DNA of 64,000 bases from Muribaculaceae bacterium Isolate-036 (Harlan) (GTDB taxonomy: Bacteria > Bacteroidota > Bacteroidia > Bacteroidales > Muribaculaceae): assembly GCA_003833075.1 (NCBI GenBank), contig RIAY01000001.1:124001-188000 (forward strand), in the 5' to 3' direction. Positions 7,665 through 15,896 of the stretch are shown here, one piece after another; within the stretch, counting starts at the first letter, position 1, and the number at the start of each line of letters is the position of its first letter. The notes below the pieces were generated by a model. The model did no database searches, was not told where the DNA came from, and saw only the letters and a list, made by a program, of their open reading frames with translations. The position numbers and the translations under genes are program-made.

Positions 7665-10252
7665 AAAGAGTAGCGAAGTGTCAATAAGGCTTCGATCGGG
7701 CGAAGGGTGTAGGAATAGTTTTGCAGGTCAAGGGCATTGCAGATGGTATATTCGTATTTACGCATGTCGGTGAGGTTGGTTCCTGCAAGTTCTATCTCGA
7801 ATCTTTTTATCGTTATTCTGGCTCCGGCATCGATGAAGAGATTAGTCTTGTACAAACCCGAGCTAAGCTGGTTTCGCCGCAAATCCGCTTTGCCGTAGAT
7901 TTCGAGTGATTTGAAGGGGAAAACCGAGATATGGCAGTTGAGAGAAAAATCGCTTAGAGAAACATTCGGCATTAACCCTTTGAAATTCTGAATGGAGCGG
8001 GAATATACGGCATTCATGTCGATTCTCAGGTATTCCGAAAATAGAATGGTCTCGATTCTTGCACCGGCTGTGTAGTAGGAGCCGATGGTTCTGATTTCAT
8101 GTCCTGAACGGATACTGTTACGGGTGTTCCACATGCCGGAACCGTTCAGAGAGAACAAGGTGCTCCATTCCCTTACATCTTTAGTCGCCACGAATGATAC
8201 GAAGGTGCTTTCAGTTCTGTTGGTGGCATATATCGAAGACGAAGTAGTCGATGCTCCATCGGTTTTGACATCATTTACCGACAAGGTGTTGTGTTTTGTT
8301 TTGGAATAGGAAGCGGTGCATATCAGATACAGTCCTTCCAGTAGGTTGCGATAATTGAAATCACCTTTTATAAAGTCGCGACGCGCTATGTTCAGAGCTC
8401 CGTTCCCAAGGCAGGAACTTGAGCGATATGTGGTATATATTGGGTTGACGACGAAGTTTGACATGTCGCCTGTCGTAAAGGCTCTTCCAGTCTCCATATT
8501 GGTCAGAAACATCGGTGACGGCTTGTACATGAGCTTTGCCGAGAAGTCAACATATGTGCGATTGTGTATATATTTTTGTCCTGTTGCGAGGTCTGTATAA
8601 TTTATATTGTAAAGGTTTACCGGGAAATGAACGGATAATGAAAATTTTCCGGGGATACTGAATTTATAGTAAGGTGTTGCGGTGGAGCGCAGTTTAAAAC
8701 CGGAAATGTCGTTGGAAGTCACAGGTTTGCTGTCTGTTTCTCCGAGCGAGAACAGTTTGTCGTAGTCGGCACGGAAAAAAAGTCCCATTCCTATTGTAGA
8801 CTTCCTGCTTAAAAGTCGTGAAAATGAAGTGGATTCAGAGTTGGTGATTGAAATGCCCTTTACAGTCTGGGCTATTGCGGCTCCGTTCTCCCAGACCGTT
8901 GAAGTGAGGGTGTTGACCGGAGTGTTGTCGACAGATGTGAAGGAACTCAGTTCGTATACTTTTCCTCTCCTCCGGAAGATTGCGTCAAGCTTGTTACCTG
9001 CCTTGAAGTTGTGGCTGCGTACTCTCTGAAAAAGATTTACGGAACGTGAGAGGTCATAAGAGTTGTCGTTGAATGTTCCGTTGAACCAAGCCTGATCTGA
9101 AATAAATAAGGATTCTTTGTTTTTTTCAAAACTGGCAACTGTGTATATGTTGTGCCGTGATATACCTGATGAGACTGACTGTTCGAATACGGGATGCCCG
9201 ATGTCCGTTCCCAGATATTCAGTGCGGGTGTGGTTGTCGAATCGGCTATGTTCAAGATTATACGATGTGTTGATCTTGACGGAGGCTTCATCGGGAAGCT
9301 TGAAAAGTGTGTTTGCCGTGAAATATGCTGACTTGTTGTTGAGAAAACGGTTTTCCGAAACCGGTGGGATTCCAAAAGGGGTTCTTTTGAATATTGAATA
9401 TGCTGTTGAGCCGTCCCGGTCGCAGTCAAGGGATTCGTAAGGTTTGCCGGCATTGTTGCCGTTCGCGGAGATGATGGTCTGGTTTTTGGGCGATATAAGC
9501 ATTCCATACAGTTTGCCGAGCCACAGCGGATTGCCGCCGTATCCCGCCCCACCGGTCACGTGCCCTACGGGCTGCAGCATTCTTCCCTTTTTGAGACGCA
9601 GGTTCAAGGCTGCGCGATCGTCTTCAAGTACCCCTTTCAGCACCCGCTTTGCCTGATGGCGTTCATAGACATCGATTGTGGAAATGTCATCGGGCGTAAT
9701 ATTGCGGCTCGCCACCGAATAGTTGTTTCCCATCAGGTTAAGACCTTCGATATAGAAATTGCTGATAGGCTTTTCACCATAATAGATTCTGCCGTTATTG
9801 TCGACCGAGATACCGGGTAATTTTTTTATCACGTCCTCGATGCTTCTGTCGCCTTTTGCGGTGAACGCCGATACATCGTATGATATCGTGTCGCCTTTTA
9901 CACGTGTGTGCGGTGCTTTGACAATTACTTCATTTAATTCATATGCTTGTCTTACGAGTTTGATTTTTAGTGGATTGACTGAATCTTCCACAATGATTTC
10001 CCTGAGTTCATATTTTGGAGAGGAGAAAGAGAGTTTTGCCGGTAAGGAATCCGACTGTATTGAGAAAGCCCCGTTTTTATCGGAACGCGTAAATGACACC
10101 GGGGAGGAACCATTATAGCGGTAAAGGCGCACTATGATGCCGGTCAAAGGGTTGTTTTCCTTGTCGCTGATATATCCGTATAAGCGTGCTGCCGCCATGG
10201 GAGCCAGGGCAGCAATAGTCAGCAGAGCGGATATCAGGAAGCGTCTGGTCAT
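7661..10252 (-). CDS. TonB-dependent receptor-like outer membrane protein with carboxypeptidase-regulatory domain
   Basis: An 863-residue outer membrane protein. A signal peptide (1-22) is followed by a carboxypeptidase-regulatory-like beta-sandwich (about 23-105: LYGYISDKENNPLTGIIVRLY), a plug-like domain (about 115-230: KKLPGISVDNNGRIYYG, FYIEGLNLMG) and a beta-barrel ending in the aromatic LRYSF. A TonB box is not obvious. It belongs to the outer-membrane beta-barrel group that is paired with GLPGLI proteins, and a GLPGLI gene ends 9 nt upstream. The substrate is unknown; the pairing suggests uptake or export of a peptide or metal complex, but this is inference. Confidence 0.85.
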   Translation of the reverse strand: MTRRFLISALLTIAALAPMAAARLYGYISDKENNPLTGIIVRLYRYNGSSPVSFTRSDKNGAFSIQSDSLPAKLSFSSPKYELREIIVEDSVNPLKIKLVRQAYELNEVIVKAPHTRVKGDTISYDVSAFTAKGDRSIEDVIKKLPGISVDNNGRIYYGEKPISNFYIEGLNLMGNNYSVASRNITPDDISTIDVYERHQAKRVLKGVLEDDRAALNLRLKKGRMLQPVGHVTGGAGYGGNPLWLGKLYGMLISPKNQTIISANGNNAGKPYESLDCDRDGSTAYSIFKRTPFGIPPVSENRFLNNKSAYFTANTLFKLPDEASVKINTSYNLEHSRFDNHTRTEYLGTDIGHPVFEQSVSSGISRHNIYTVASFEKNKESLFISDQAWFNGTFNDNSYDLSRSVNLFQRVRSHNFKAGNKLDAIFRRRGKVYELSSFTSVDNTPVNTLTSTVWENGAAIAQTVKGISITNSESTSFSRLLSRKSTIGMGLFFRADYDKLFSLGETDSKPVTSNDISGFKLRSTATPYYKFSIPGKFSLSVHFPVNLYNINYTDLATGQKYIHNRTYVDFSAKLMYKPSPMFLTNMETGRAFTTGDMSNFVVNPIYTTYRSSSCLGNGALNIARRDFIKGDFNYRNLLEGLYLICTASYSKTKHNTLSVNDVKTDGASTTSSSIYATNRTESTFVSFVATKDVREWSTLFSLNGSGMWNTRNSIRSGHEIRTIGSYYTAGARIETILFSEYLRIDMNAVYSRSIQNFKGLMPNVSLSDFSLNCHISVFPFKSLEIYGKADLRRNQLSSGLYKTNLFIDAGARITIKRFEIELAGTNLTDMRKYEYTICNALDLQNYSYTLRPIEALLTLRYSF

Positions 10253-10261
10253 GATTAAATG

Positions 10262-11113
10262 TTACTCAAGTTCAATAGGATTGTAAAAGAGTCGCCGGTT
10301 ACGTAAATGGCTCTTTTCATCAGGCGTCATATGAATGAGCCCCGAGTCTGCTATTGTTTTTGCAGCATTGAGTTTATGGTCTTTCAGGAGGTCTTCATAT
10401 TTTTTTCGGTTTGTTCGGATAGGATTCGACTTTTTTATTGTTCCGAAAGGGAATTCGTCTTTTTTTAATCCTACCGCCTTGAATTTATGCTCTCCTGTTG
10501 AATCTTCGAGACTCAGGATCAGTCCCGGGAGTCCGGTGAACTTCCAGGGACCGTCACTGTAGGGTATGTCGCTATACCATGCGGTCCATTCACGTCCGCG
10601 CCAACGAGCGGTAGCTTTGTGACATTCATATCCCAATACTTCCCTTGTTCCCTCTTCCAGTTTCCAGTCGATTGTGGGGATGTCTTCTTCATATCTATAT
10701 GATTGTCCGAATATGATGCCTTGAAATATAAGAGACTGTTTCGTTCTGTCTTTCAGAACGAGACCTGTGTTGATTGAAGAATCATATTTCTTTGATGTCG
10801 CGTTTAATTCGTTCCAGGACTGAAAGGAACCATGATGGGCGTTTGATACGGAGTCTTTCTGATAAGTGCCATATTTAAGATAATAGGAACACTCATTATC
10901 GCCTAACGCAAGCATGTGGTATGTGATTTCCCGTTGGTTTAACACCGGGTCGATTGATACATGCGCATATATGACTTCATAGTGTGCCGTGTCGATTACA
11001 TTATATTGTTCGGAGAATTTCAACATCGGGTATATTTTTTGGTCGGCATCAAAATTTTCCGCATTTGAGTATAATATAAAAAGCATAAATGCTAAAAATA
11101 TAAATGTTCTCAT
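10262..11113 (-). CDS. GLPGLI family protein, secreted
   Basis: A 283-residue member of the Bacteroidetes GLPGLI family, named for the motif seen here as FTGLPGLILSLED. The N-terminus is a short signal peptide (MRTFIFLAFMLFILYSNA). Upstream of the motif is EVLGYECHKATARWRGREWTAWYSD-like sequence, with the Cys and WTAWYS elements typical of the family. The molecular function of the family is not established. It lies 9 nt before the TonB-receptor-like gene and 56 nt after a small secreted protein, so the three form one operon. Confidence 0.9.
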   Translation of the reverse strand: MRTFIFLAFMLFILYSNAENFDADQKIYPMLKFSEQYNVIDTAHYEVIYAHVSIDPVLNQREITYHMLALGDNECSYYLKYGTYQKDSVSNAHHGSFQSWNELNATSKKYDSSINTGLVLKDRTKQSLIFQGIIFGQSYRYEEDIPTIDWKLEEGTREVLGYECHKATARWRGREWTAWYSDIPYSDGPWKFTGLPGLILSLEDSTGEHKFKAVGLKKDEFPFGTIKKSNPIRTNRKKYEDLLKDHKLNAAKTIADSGLIHMTPDEKSHLRNRRLFYNPIELE

Positions 11114-11169
11114 AAGTACTTAATCTGAAACTTGTCGGATGGATTGAATCCATCCGACTGTGATGATCG

Positions 11170-11406
11170 TCAAGGAATTGCCGGAAGTGGTTTGTCTGGT
11201 TGTTTTTCTTTGTCGGGAAGTGTACCTTCTCCACAATAAATCCGATTTAGTTCGTCGTAAAATTCCAGTGCTTCTTCTTCTGTTTCAAAAAAATCAGGAG
11301 AAACTGTCTGAACAGCTTTACCACAAGGGGTATTATGCATCCATGCACCAGCAGTTATTGAGCAAAGAAGCATGAATGTTGCGAAAACAATACTGGTTCG
11401 TTTCAT
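11170..11406 (-). CDS. small secreted protein, first gene of the GLPGLI/TonB-receptor operon
   Basis: A 78-residue product with a signal peptide (MKRTSIVFATFMLLCSITAGAW) and a mature part of about 55 residues with two cysteines and a proline-rich end (PDKEKQPDKPLPAIP). An ATG two codons upstream is also possible. It resembles the short NVEALA-like secreted peptides of Bacteroidales in size and layout, but I do not see a definite family motif. It may be a substrate or partner of the GLPGLI protein encoded next. Confidence 0.6.
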   Translation of the reverse strand: MKRTSIVFATFMLLCSITAGAWMHNTPCGKAVQTVSPDFFETEEEALEFYDELNRIYCGEGTLPDKEKQPDKPLPAIP

Positions 11407-11657
11407 AGGCATTTGGTTAACAACGGTTAATAATGAGGTTGGTTAAACACTTTCTAAGTATCACTAATGTGTCGTTGATTTTCCAGAGGTGCGTTTTTTT
11501 ATGTTTATGAGTATCTTTTGTTGCAAATATAAATAAAAACAATAGATATTGCAACAAAAAGTTATATTTATTTGGATATTATGTCAAATGATGCTGTGGT
11601 TGTGTGAATATTGAAGCATATGAGAGTTTTTAGCTTGATAAAATGAACGTGATTCAT
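11407..11657. other. A/T-rich intergenic region
   Basis: No coding signal was seen. It holds the leader and promoter of the small-protein/GLPGLI operon (11524-11531) and is otherwise A/T-rich up to the palindromic element at 11658. Confidence 0.5.
11524..11531 (-). promoter_or_regulatory. -7 box for the small-protein/GLPGLI/TonB-receptor operon
   Basis: The minus strand reads TATATTTG. A TTTG lies upstream at 11555-11558, but with a 23-nt spacer, longer than the usual 19-21. The predicted leader is about 110 nt. Confidence 0.45.
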
Positions 11658-11868
11658 TTTTAACACTGAACTCGTCTTGACGTATTTACGAAAGTTAAAA
11701 TAATGGTATTGTTGATTCTTTTCTCAACCTCAGCGGATCTTTCCGGTTGTTTTCACCCCTCTCATCACCGCCAACCGAAAGGTTGGCGGCTCTTCGAATG
11801 GCGAAAACACCTCGGAAATATCTCGCTGATGTTAAGAAAAAATAAGTCAAGACGAGTTTATGTTAAAA
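11658..11868. repeat. 211-bp palindromic MITE-like element, copy 1
   Basis: The ends are imperfect terminal inverted repeats: 11658-11681 (TTTTAACACTGAACTCGTCT and on) and 11846-11868. The interior halves also pair imperfectly, so the whole element is one long hairpin. The apex is a 9-bp perfect stem CCGCCAACC/GGTTGGCGG (11768-11789) closed by a GAAA tetraloop. No ORF is carried. A 76-bp internally deleted relative lies at 35505-35580. The structure fits a non-autonomous mobile element derived from insertion-sequence ends; its parent transposase is not in the window. Confidence 0.75.
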
Positions 11869-11958
11869 TGGGATAAGAGATCAAGGAGTTTGAACAAGGT
11901 GTAGCTGCGGGTTGTTAATATTTCTAAAGACATATTATCAACTATAAACATATCGGTT

Positions 11959-12435
11959 ATGCATAAATCCGGAATAAAGGGGATTATCCCCGGACTGTTG
12001 CTTATGTGTGTGCTGCTTGCAGCAGGACTTTCTTCCTGTGTCGTGGATGGTGACGACTGGTGGGGAGGTCCTCCTGCCGGGTGGGATACTTTCAATGATT
12101 CCAGACTTGCCGGATATTGGGGGCTTGTGCAGTATAACAGCGACCCGGTAGGGGCGTCAGATGCGAACTATCTCTATTTCAACGGTAACGGCAGAGGATA
12201 CTATTATTATCTGCAGGGTGGCAGAGAGTATACGGAACGGACTGTGTATTACAGTCAGGATTCGAATACCGGCACGTCAAACTACCAGATCAATATACAG
12301 TATGAGTATTCATCGCCGGTCACTATGAATTATTGGTTCACACATGGCGGCAATACAATGTGGATGCAATGGCGCACAGGAAACGGAGCTGTTCAGACCT
12401 ATGTCTACGACAGGATGGATCGTGCTCCGTGGTGA
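11959..12435 (+). CDS. lipoprotein of unknown function, aromatic-rich
   Basis: A 158-residue product with a signal segment and lipobox LSSC (Cys27). The mature protein opens with an aspartate/tryptophan-rich stretch (DGDDWWGGPPAGWDTF) and is rich in Tyr and Trp in alternating, strand-like patterns (GYYYYLQGG, MNYWFTHGG, MWMQWRTGNG). This suggests a small lipocalin-like or META-like beta-barrel attached to the outer membrane. I do not recognise a named family. It stands alone between the palindromic element and ychF, with a terminator after it. Confidence 0.75.
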   Translation: MHKSGIKGIIPGLLLMCVLLAAGLSSCVVDGDDWWGGPPAGWDTFNDSRLAGYWGLVQYNSDPVGASDANYLYFNGNGRGYYYYLQGGREYTERTVYYSQDSNTGTSNYQINIQYEYSSPVTMNYWFTHGGNTMWMQWRTGNGAVQTYVYDRMDRAPW

Positions 12436-12484
12436 AGCGGGAAATGTAAGAAGTTGTTAGAAATATAACGCCAAAGGATATAAA

Positions 12485-12517
12485 GAAAGGGGAGTTGAAA
12501 AAATCAGCTCGCCCTTT
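12485..12517 (+). terminator. terminator-like hairpin after the lipoprotein gene
   Basis: AAAGGGgAGTTGA pairs with TCAGCTCgCCCTTT around an A-rich loop, with a mismatch and a bulge. The tract after it (GTTATTCT) is only moderately T-rich. Confidence 0.5.
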
Positions 12518-12773
12518 GTTATTCTGTATTGCCTGCTTTCAGCTGATCCAATAATCGGACATCAGCTGAGTCTGAGTGGATGAATGCTCGGCACAGTTGA
12601 TTAGATCGGAATCGTTGTATGCGCCGTTGATTTGTGAAGAAATGAAAATAAACTGGGACATAACGTTATTGTGTCTAAATTTTGTTAAAAGTATTAAATA
12701 GAGATTTGATGATATAACACTTTTGCGAGGCTTTTGGTTCGCACATACCTTCTGTGAATTGAAAATTTTTAGC

Positions 12774-12781
12774 TAATTTTG
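12774..12781 (+). promoter_or_regulatory. -7 box for ychF
   Basis: TAATTTTG matches TAnnTTTG and lies 25 nt before the ATG. No TTTG is present at the standard -33 spacing. Confidence 0.5.
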
Positions 12782-12806
12782 CAGAATAATCAGAAATAAA
12801 AGATAT

Positions 12807-13910
12807 ATGTCATTAAAATGTGGAATTGTTGGACTCCCCAATGTAGGGAAATCCACTCTATTTAATTGTCTCAGTAACGCAAAGGCACAGAGTGCCAATT
12901 TCCCGTTTTGCACGATTGAGCCAAACGTAGGTGTGATTTCAGTTCCCGATGACCGGTTGACAAAGCTGGTGGAAATGTGCAATCCCCGCTCTACAGTGCC
13001 TGCCACAGTAGAGATCGTGGATATAGCCGGTCTTGTGAAAGGTGCGTCCAAGGGTGAGGGACTCGGCAATAAGTTCCTTGCCAATATTCGCGAAACGGAT
13101 GCCATACTTCATGTGCTCCGCTGCTTCGATGATGATAATATAACACATGTCGACACAACGGTGGACCCGGTGCGCGACATGGAGGTTATCAATTATGAGC
13201 TTCAGCTCAAAGACCTTGAGACCGTAGAGGCAAGGCTTGCAAAGACTGAGAAGGCTGCAAAGGCAGGTGGTGACAAGTCTGCGAAGATGCAGCTTGAGGT
13301 GCTTAATGCCTATAAAGAGGCTCTTTTGCAGGGTAAAGCCGCCCGTTCTGTCGTGATTGAGGGAAAAGAGGAGGAGAAATTTGCGCGCGAGCTGTTCCTG
13401 CTCACCAACAAGCCGGTGCTTTATGTATGTAATGTGGATGACGCGTCGGCTGTCAATGGCAACCATTACGTGGAAGCCGTACGTGAGGCGATTGCCGGAG
13501 AAGGAGCGGATCTGATGATTGTGGCGGCGAAGACCGAGAGCGAGATAGCCGAACTCGACACATGGGAGGAGCGAAAGGAGTTTCTTGAGGAAATAGGACT
13601 GTCGGAATCGGGTGTGAGCCGACTGATACGTGCAGCCTACTCACTGCTTGACCTGCAAACATATTTCACGGCAGGCGCAGACGAAGTGAGAGCGTGGACA
13701 TTCATGCGTGGAACCAAAGCCCCTCAGGCAGCCGGTATAATCCATACAGACTTCGAGAAAGGATTTATCCGTGCGGAAGTAATCAAATATGAGGATTACG
13801 TATCGCTCGGATCTGAGGCGGCGGTAAAAGAAGCGGGAAAAATGGGCGTTGAAGGGAAAGAATACGTGGTGCAGGATGGCGACATCATGCATTTCCGTTT
13901 CAATGTCTGA
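12807..13910 (+). CDS. ychF: redox-regulated ATPase/GTPase YchF (OLA1 family)
   Basis: A conserved Obg-family P-loop NTPase that prefers ATP and binds ribosomes; it takes part in translation and stress control. The 367-residue length is normal. The G1 motif GLPNVGKST is at residues 8-16, followed by DIAGLVKGASKGEGLGN (G3 region) and the NVDD in place of NKxD that explains loss of GTP specificity. A coiled-coil insertion (about 125-165) and a C-terminal TGS-like domain (about 280-365: YFTAGADEVRAWTF, GFIRAEVI) complete it. Its 3' end overlaps the convergent ATP-grasp gene by 11 nt. Confidence 0.97.
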   Translation: MSLKCGIVGLPNVGKSTLFNCLSNAKAQSANFPFCTIEPNVGVISVPDDRLTKLVEMCNPRSTVPATVEIVDIAGLVKGASKGEGLGNKFLANIRETDAILHVLRCFDDDNITHVDTTVDPVRDMEVINYELQLKDLETVEARLAKTEKAAKAGGDKSAKMQLEVLNAYKEALLQGKAARSVVIEGKEEEKFARELFLLTNKPVLYVCNVDDASAVNGNHYVEAVREAIAGEGADLMIVAAKTESEIAELDTWEERKEFLEEIGLSESGVSRLIRAAYSLLDLQTYFTAGADEVRAWTFMRGTKAPQAAGIIHTDFEKGFIRAEVIKYEDYVSLGSEAAVKEAGKMGVEGKEYVVQDGDIMHFRFNV

Positions 13911-14838
13911 AAATAGCTTCTTTCTGATAGCGAGCCATAAGGACTCCGTCTTCCCAACCGGTAGACGGAGTTACTTTTTTACCCATTGCTTCAAGCAATA
14001 TATAGTCTGTGATCGGGGCGCCTGCATATATCGAGCATATGACGCCGCCGCCGAGACGCGGATTTACTTCCATCAACAGGAAACGGTCTTTGTCAAGGTC
14101 ATGCAGGAACTGGATTGTCACCGGACCTGTAAGACGGAAATGTTCGATGACCTTGCGGCTCATGTCGATGAGCTGGGTGTTGCGGTATGTCCTTGTTCTG
14201 GTCACTTCTCCCCCCATTATCTCAAGACGTTCACGGGGAACAGTGGCAAGAATATCGCCGGACTCGCTTATGTAGCAGTCAACGGAATATTCCCTGTTGT
14301 TTTCTATGTATTCCTGAATTATATATTTGTCAAGATTCTGTAGGAGCATCAGGTCTTCCACATCGTGAAATATCTTGATTCCTCTCGATGAACCACCCTT
14401 GCGGGGCTTTACGATTGCCGGCATCTCATTGTCGATTACGGAATATGTGCGGGGAATCGGGAAGCCGGCTTCTTTGAAGAGACGTGCAGCCTCGACTTTG
14501 TCGAACATGCGGGATGTGGTGGAGAAGTCAGCCACCGGCACAAATACCCCGTCTATTTTCTCTTTGCACAACGATGCTATCTCTATAGCCGGATTGATGA
14601 AGGGGAGAATTATTTTGACATCATGCTCTTTTACAACTCGTGTGATGTCTTCGATCACATCCGGGTCTGAAAAGCTTTTCCCTTTTATCACTTCGCCTTC
14701 TATGGCGATGGGGACTTCGGTGTCAAGTTCGTAGGCTATGATTTTTACATCGCATCCGAGACGTTTGCCGCTGTCTTTCAACAGCTGGGCTACCGAGACG
14801 CGGCGTGAGCCGCCAAGCATAAGGATTGTTGTGTTCAT
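13900..14838 (-). CDS. ATP-grasp protein (carbamoyl-phosphate-synthase-like)
   Basis: An ATP-dependent carboxylate-amine/thiol ligase of unknown substrate. From MNTTILMLGGSRRVSVAQLL the protein has 312 residues: a Rossmann-like N-terminal domain (about 1-100) and an ATP-grasp fold (about 100-290). ATP-binding features include AIVKPRKGGSSRGI, the IIQEYIENNREYSVD segment and the metal-binding LMEVNPRLGGGV. The longer in-frame ORF start was rejected because the first 45 codons lack similarity to the fold and overlap the GNAT gene. It lies 37 nt after the GNAT gene and is likely co-transcribed. Possible roles include capping or lipid amino-acid ligation; the substrate cannot be read from the sequence. 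Confidence 0.85.
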   Translation of the reverse strand: MNTTILMLGGSRRVSVAQLLKDSGKRLGCDVKIIAYELDTEVPIAIEGEVIKGKSFSDPDVIEDITRVVKEHDVKIILPFINPAIEIASLCKEKIDGVFVPVADFSTTSRMFDKVEAARLFKEAGFPIPRTYSVIDNEMPAIVKPRKGGSSRGIKIFHDVEDLMLLQNLDKYIIQEYIENNREYSVDCYISESGDILATVPRERLEIMGGEVTRTRTYRNTQLIDMSRKVIEHFRLTGPVTIQFLHDLDKDRFLLMEVNPRLGGGVICSIYAGAPITDYILLEAMGKKVTPSTGWEDGVLMARYQKEAIFRH

Positions 14839-14875
14839 CTGGGTGTGTGAGGAGTTGAATGAGGAGAAATTTGTG

Positions 14876-15799
14876 TTACATGGAATAGGAGCCGATATGC
14901 CGCATTTTCTTGTCTTCGAAAATGTCTGAAATCTTGAAGAATATGCCGCTTTCCTCGACATCTCCGAATTCACGGTTTATGGCGGTCCCGAACATTCTCA
15001 TTGTGGGTGACAAAGCCATATATGAGTTTACGAGCGGGGGGATTTTCAGATCATGTTCGCGGATGAAATGATTGAGAATGCGGAAATCCTCTTTATAGTC
15101 AGACCCGGTGAAGCGAGACTGTATTTCGATGGAATCCGCAGCTGTAGGCAGCGGGTCGATTGGTGTGACAAGGGAGTCAGGATCCGGGAAATGCTTGTGC
15201 ATGAATCCAAGAATCATGTCGCGGCACTCATGGTTATATTGCGGATACATTGTCACTTTGCCGAAAAGATACTTGATCTGCGGATATACCACTGTCAGCG
15301 CGCCGAGACCGTCCCAGAGGTTGTCAAGGGCATACAATGCCTTTGCGCCGGCTTTTGTCGTCTGGTATTCAGGAGCCACGAACGAGCGCCCGAGTTCGAT
15401 TGTTTCCGGAAGAAATTCAGATATGAACCGCTCGGAGAATCTGAACATGTGGGATGTGGCTATTCTCGGCACTCCGTTCACAATCTCTATGTCTTCGCCG
15501 AGAATAAAGCGGTAGCCGCCGATTATCTCACGGTCGGCGGGATTCCAGACAATCATCTGGCGGCAAGGAGACGGCATGGTGTCAAATTCATCTATGTCGC
15601 AGTCGAGACCTGTGCCGCCTCCGGCATCACGGAATGCGATTTCCCTCAATCGTCCGATCTCACGCATGGTATGGGGCGCATTGAAGGCGTCGACGACATA
15701 AATCTCGTTGTCACCTTTGTTGGTATGGCGCAGGAGTCTGTCGGGCGTCAGTTCTGCCTCTATCAGCGCGGGGTCTATTTTCTCTATGATGGGTTGCAT
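14876..15799 (-). CDS. GNAT-fold N-acyltransferase (GlsB/OlsB-like)
   Basis: A 307-residue protein of the acyltransferase group related to OlsB and the Bacteroides GlsB, which N-acylate amino acids using acyl-ACP to make ornithine or glycine lipids. Seen features are MREIGRLREIAFRDAGGGTG near residue 45, QMIVWNPADREIIGGYRF, and ETIELGRSFVAPEYQ, the ELGRS motif of this family. A C-terminal extension (about 215-307) is longer than in short OlsB proteins. The usual O-acyltransferase partner (GlsA) is not adjacent; an ATP-grasp gene follows instead. GlsB-like activity is inference from motifs. A canonical promoter lies at 15849-15880. Confidence 0.8.
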   Translation of the reverse strand: MQPIIEKIDPALIEAELTPDRLLRHTNKGDNEIYVVDAFNAPHTMREIGRLREIAFRDAGGGTGLDCDIDEFDTMPSPCRQMIVWNPADREIIGGYRFILGEDIEIVNGVPRIATSHMFRFSERFISEFLPETIELGRSFVAPEYQTTKAGAKALYALDNLWDGLGALTVVYPQIKYLFGKVTMYPQYNHECRDMILGFMHKHFPDPDSLVTPIDPLPTAADSIEIQSRFTGSDYKEDFRILNHFIREHDLKIPPLVNSYMALSPTMRMFGTAINREFGDVEESGIFFKISDIFEDKKMRHIGSYSM

Positions 15800-15848
15800 A
15801 TCTATCAGTTGAATCCTTGGACAAATGTCTCGGGATTCTTTTGAATTG

Positions 15849-15880
15849 CAAAATTAATAAAATCTCATTTAGTATGCAAA
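15849..15880 (-). promoter_or_regulatory. canonical promoter of the GNAT/ATP-grasp pair
   Basis: On the minus strand TTTG (15877-15880) is followed after a 20-nt spacer by TAATTTTG (15849-15856), a full -33/-7 match. It lies 49 nt before the start codon. Confidence 0.7.
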
Positions 15881-15896
15881 CACACTACACGGCAAC

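Larger units (their letters stand above)
12436..12806. other. intergenic region with two stem-loops and the ychF promoter
   Basis: No coding signal. It contains a terminator-like hairpin (12485-12517), a second stem-loop with 9-bp arms TCAGCTGAT/ATCAGCTGA (12539-12547 and 12561-12569), and the -7 box of ychF at 12774-12781. Confidence 0.55.
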
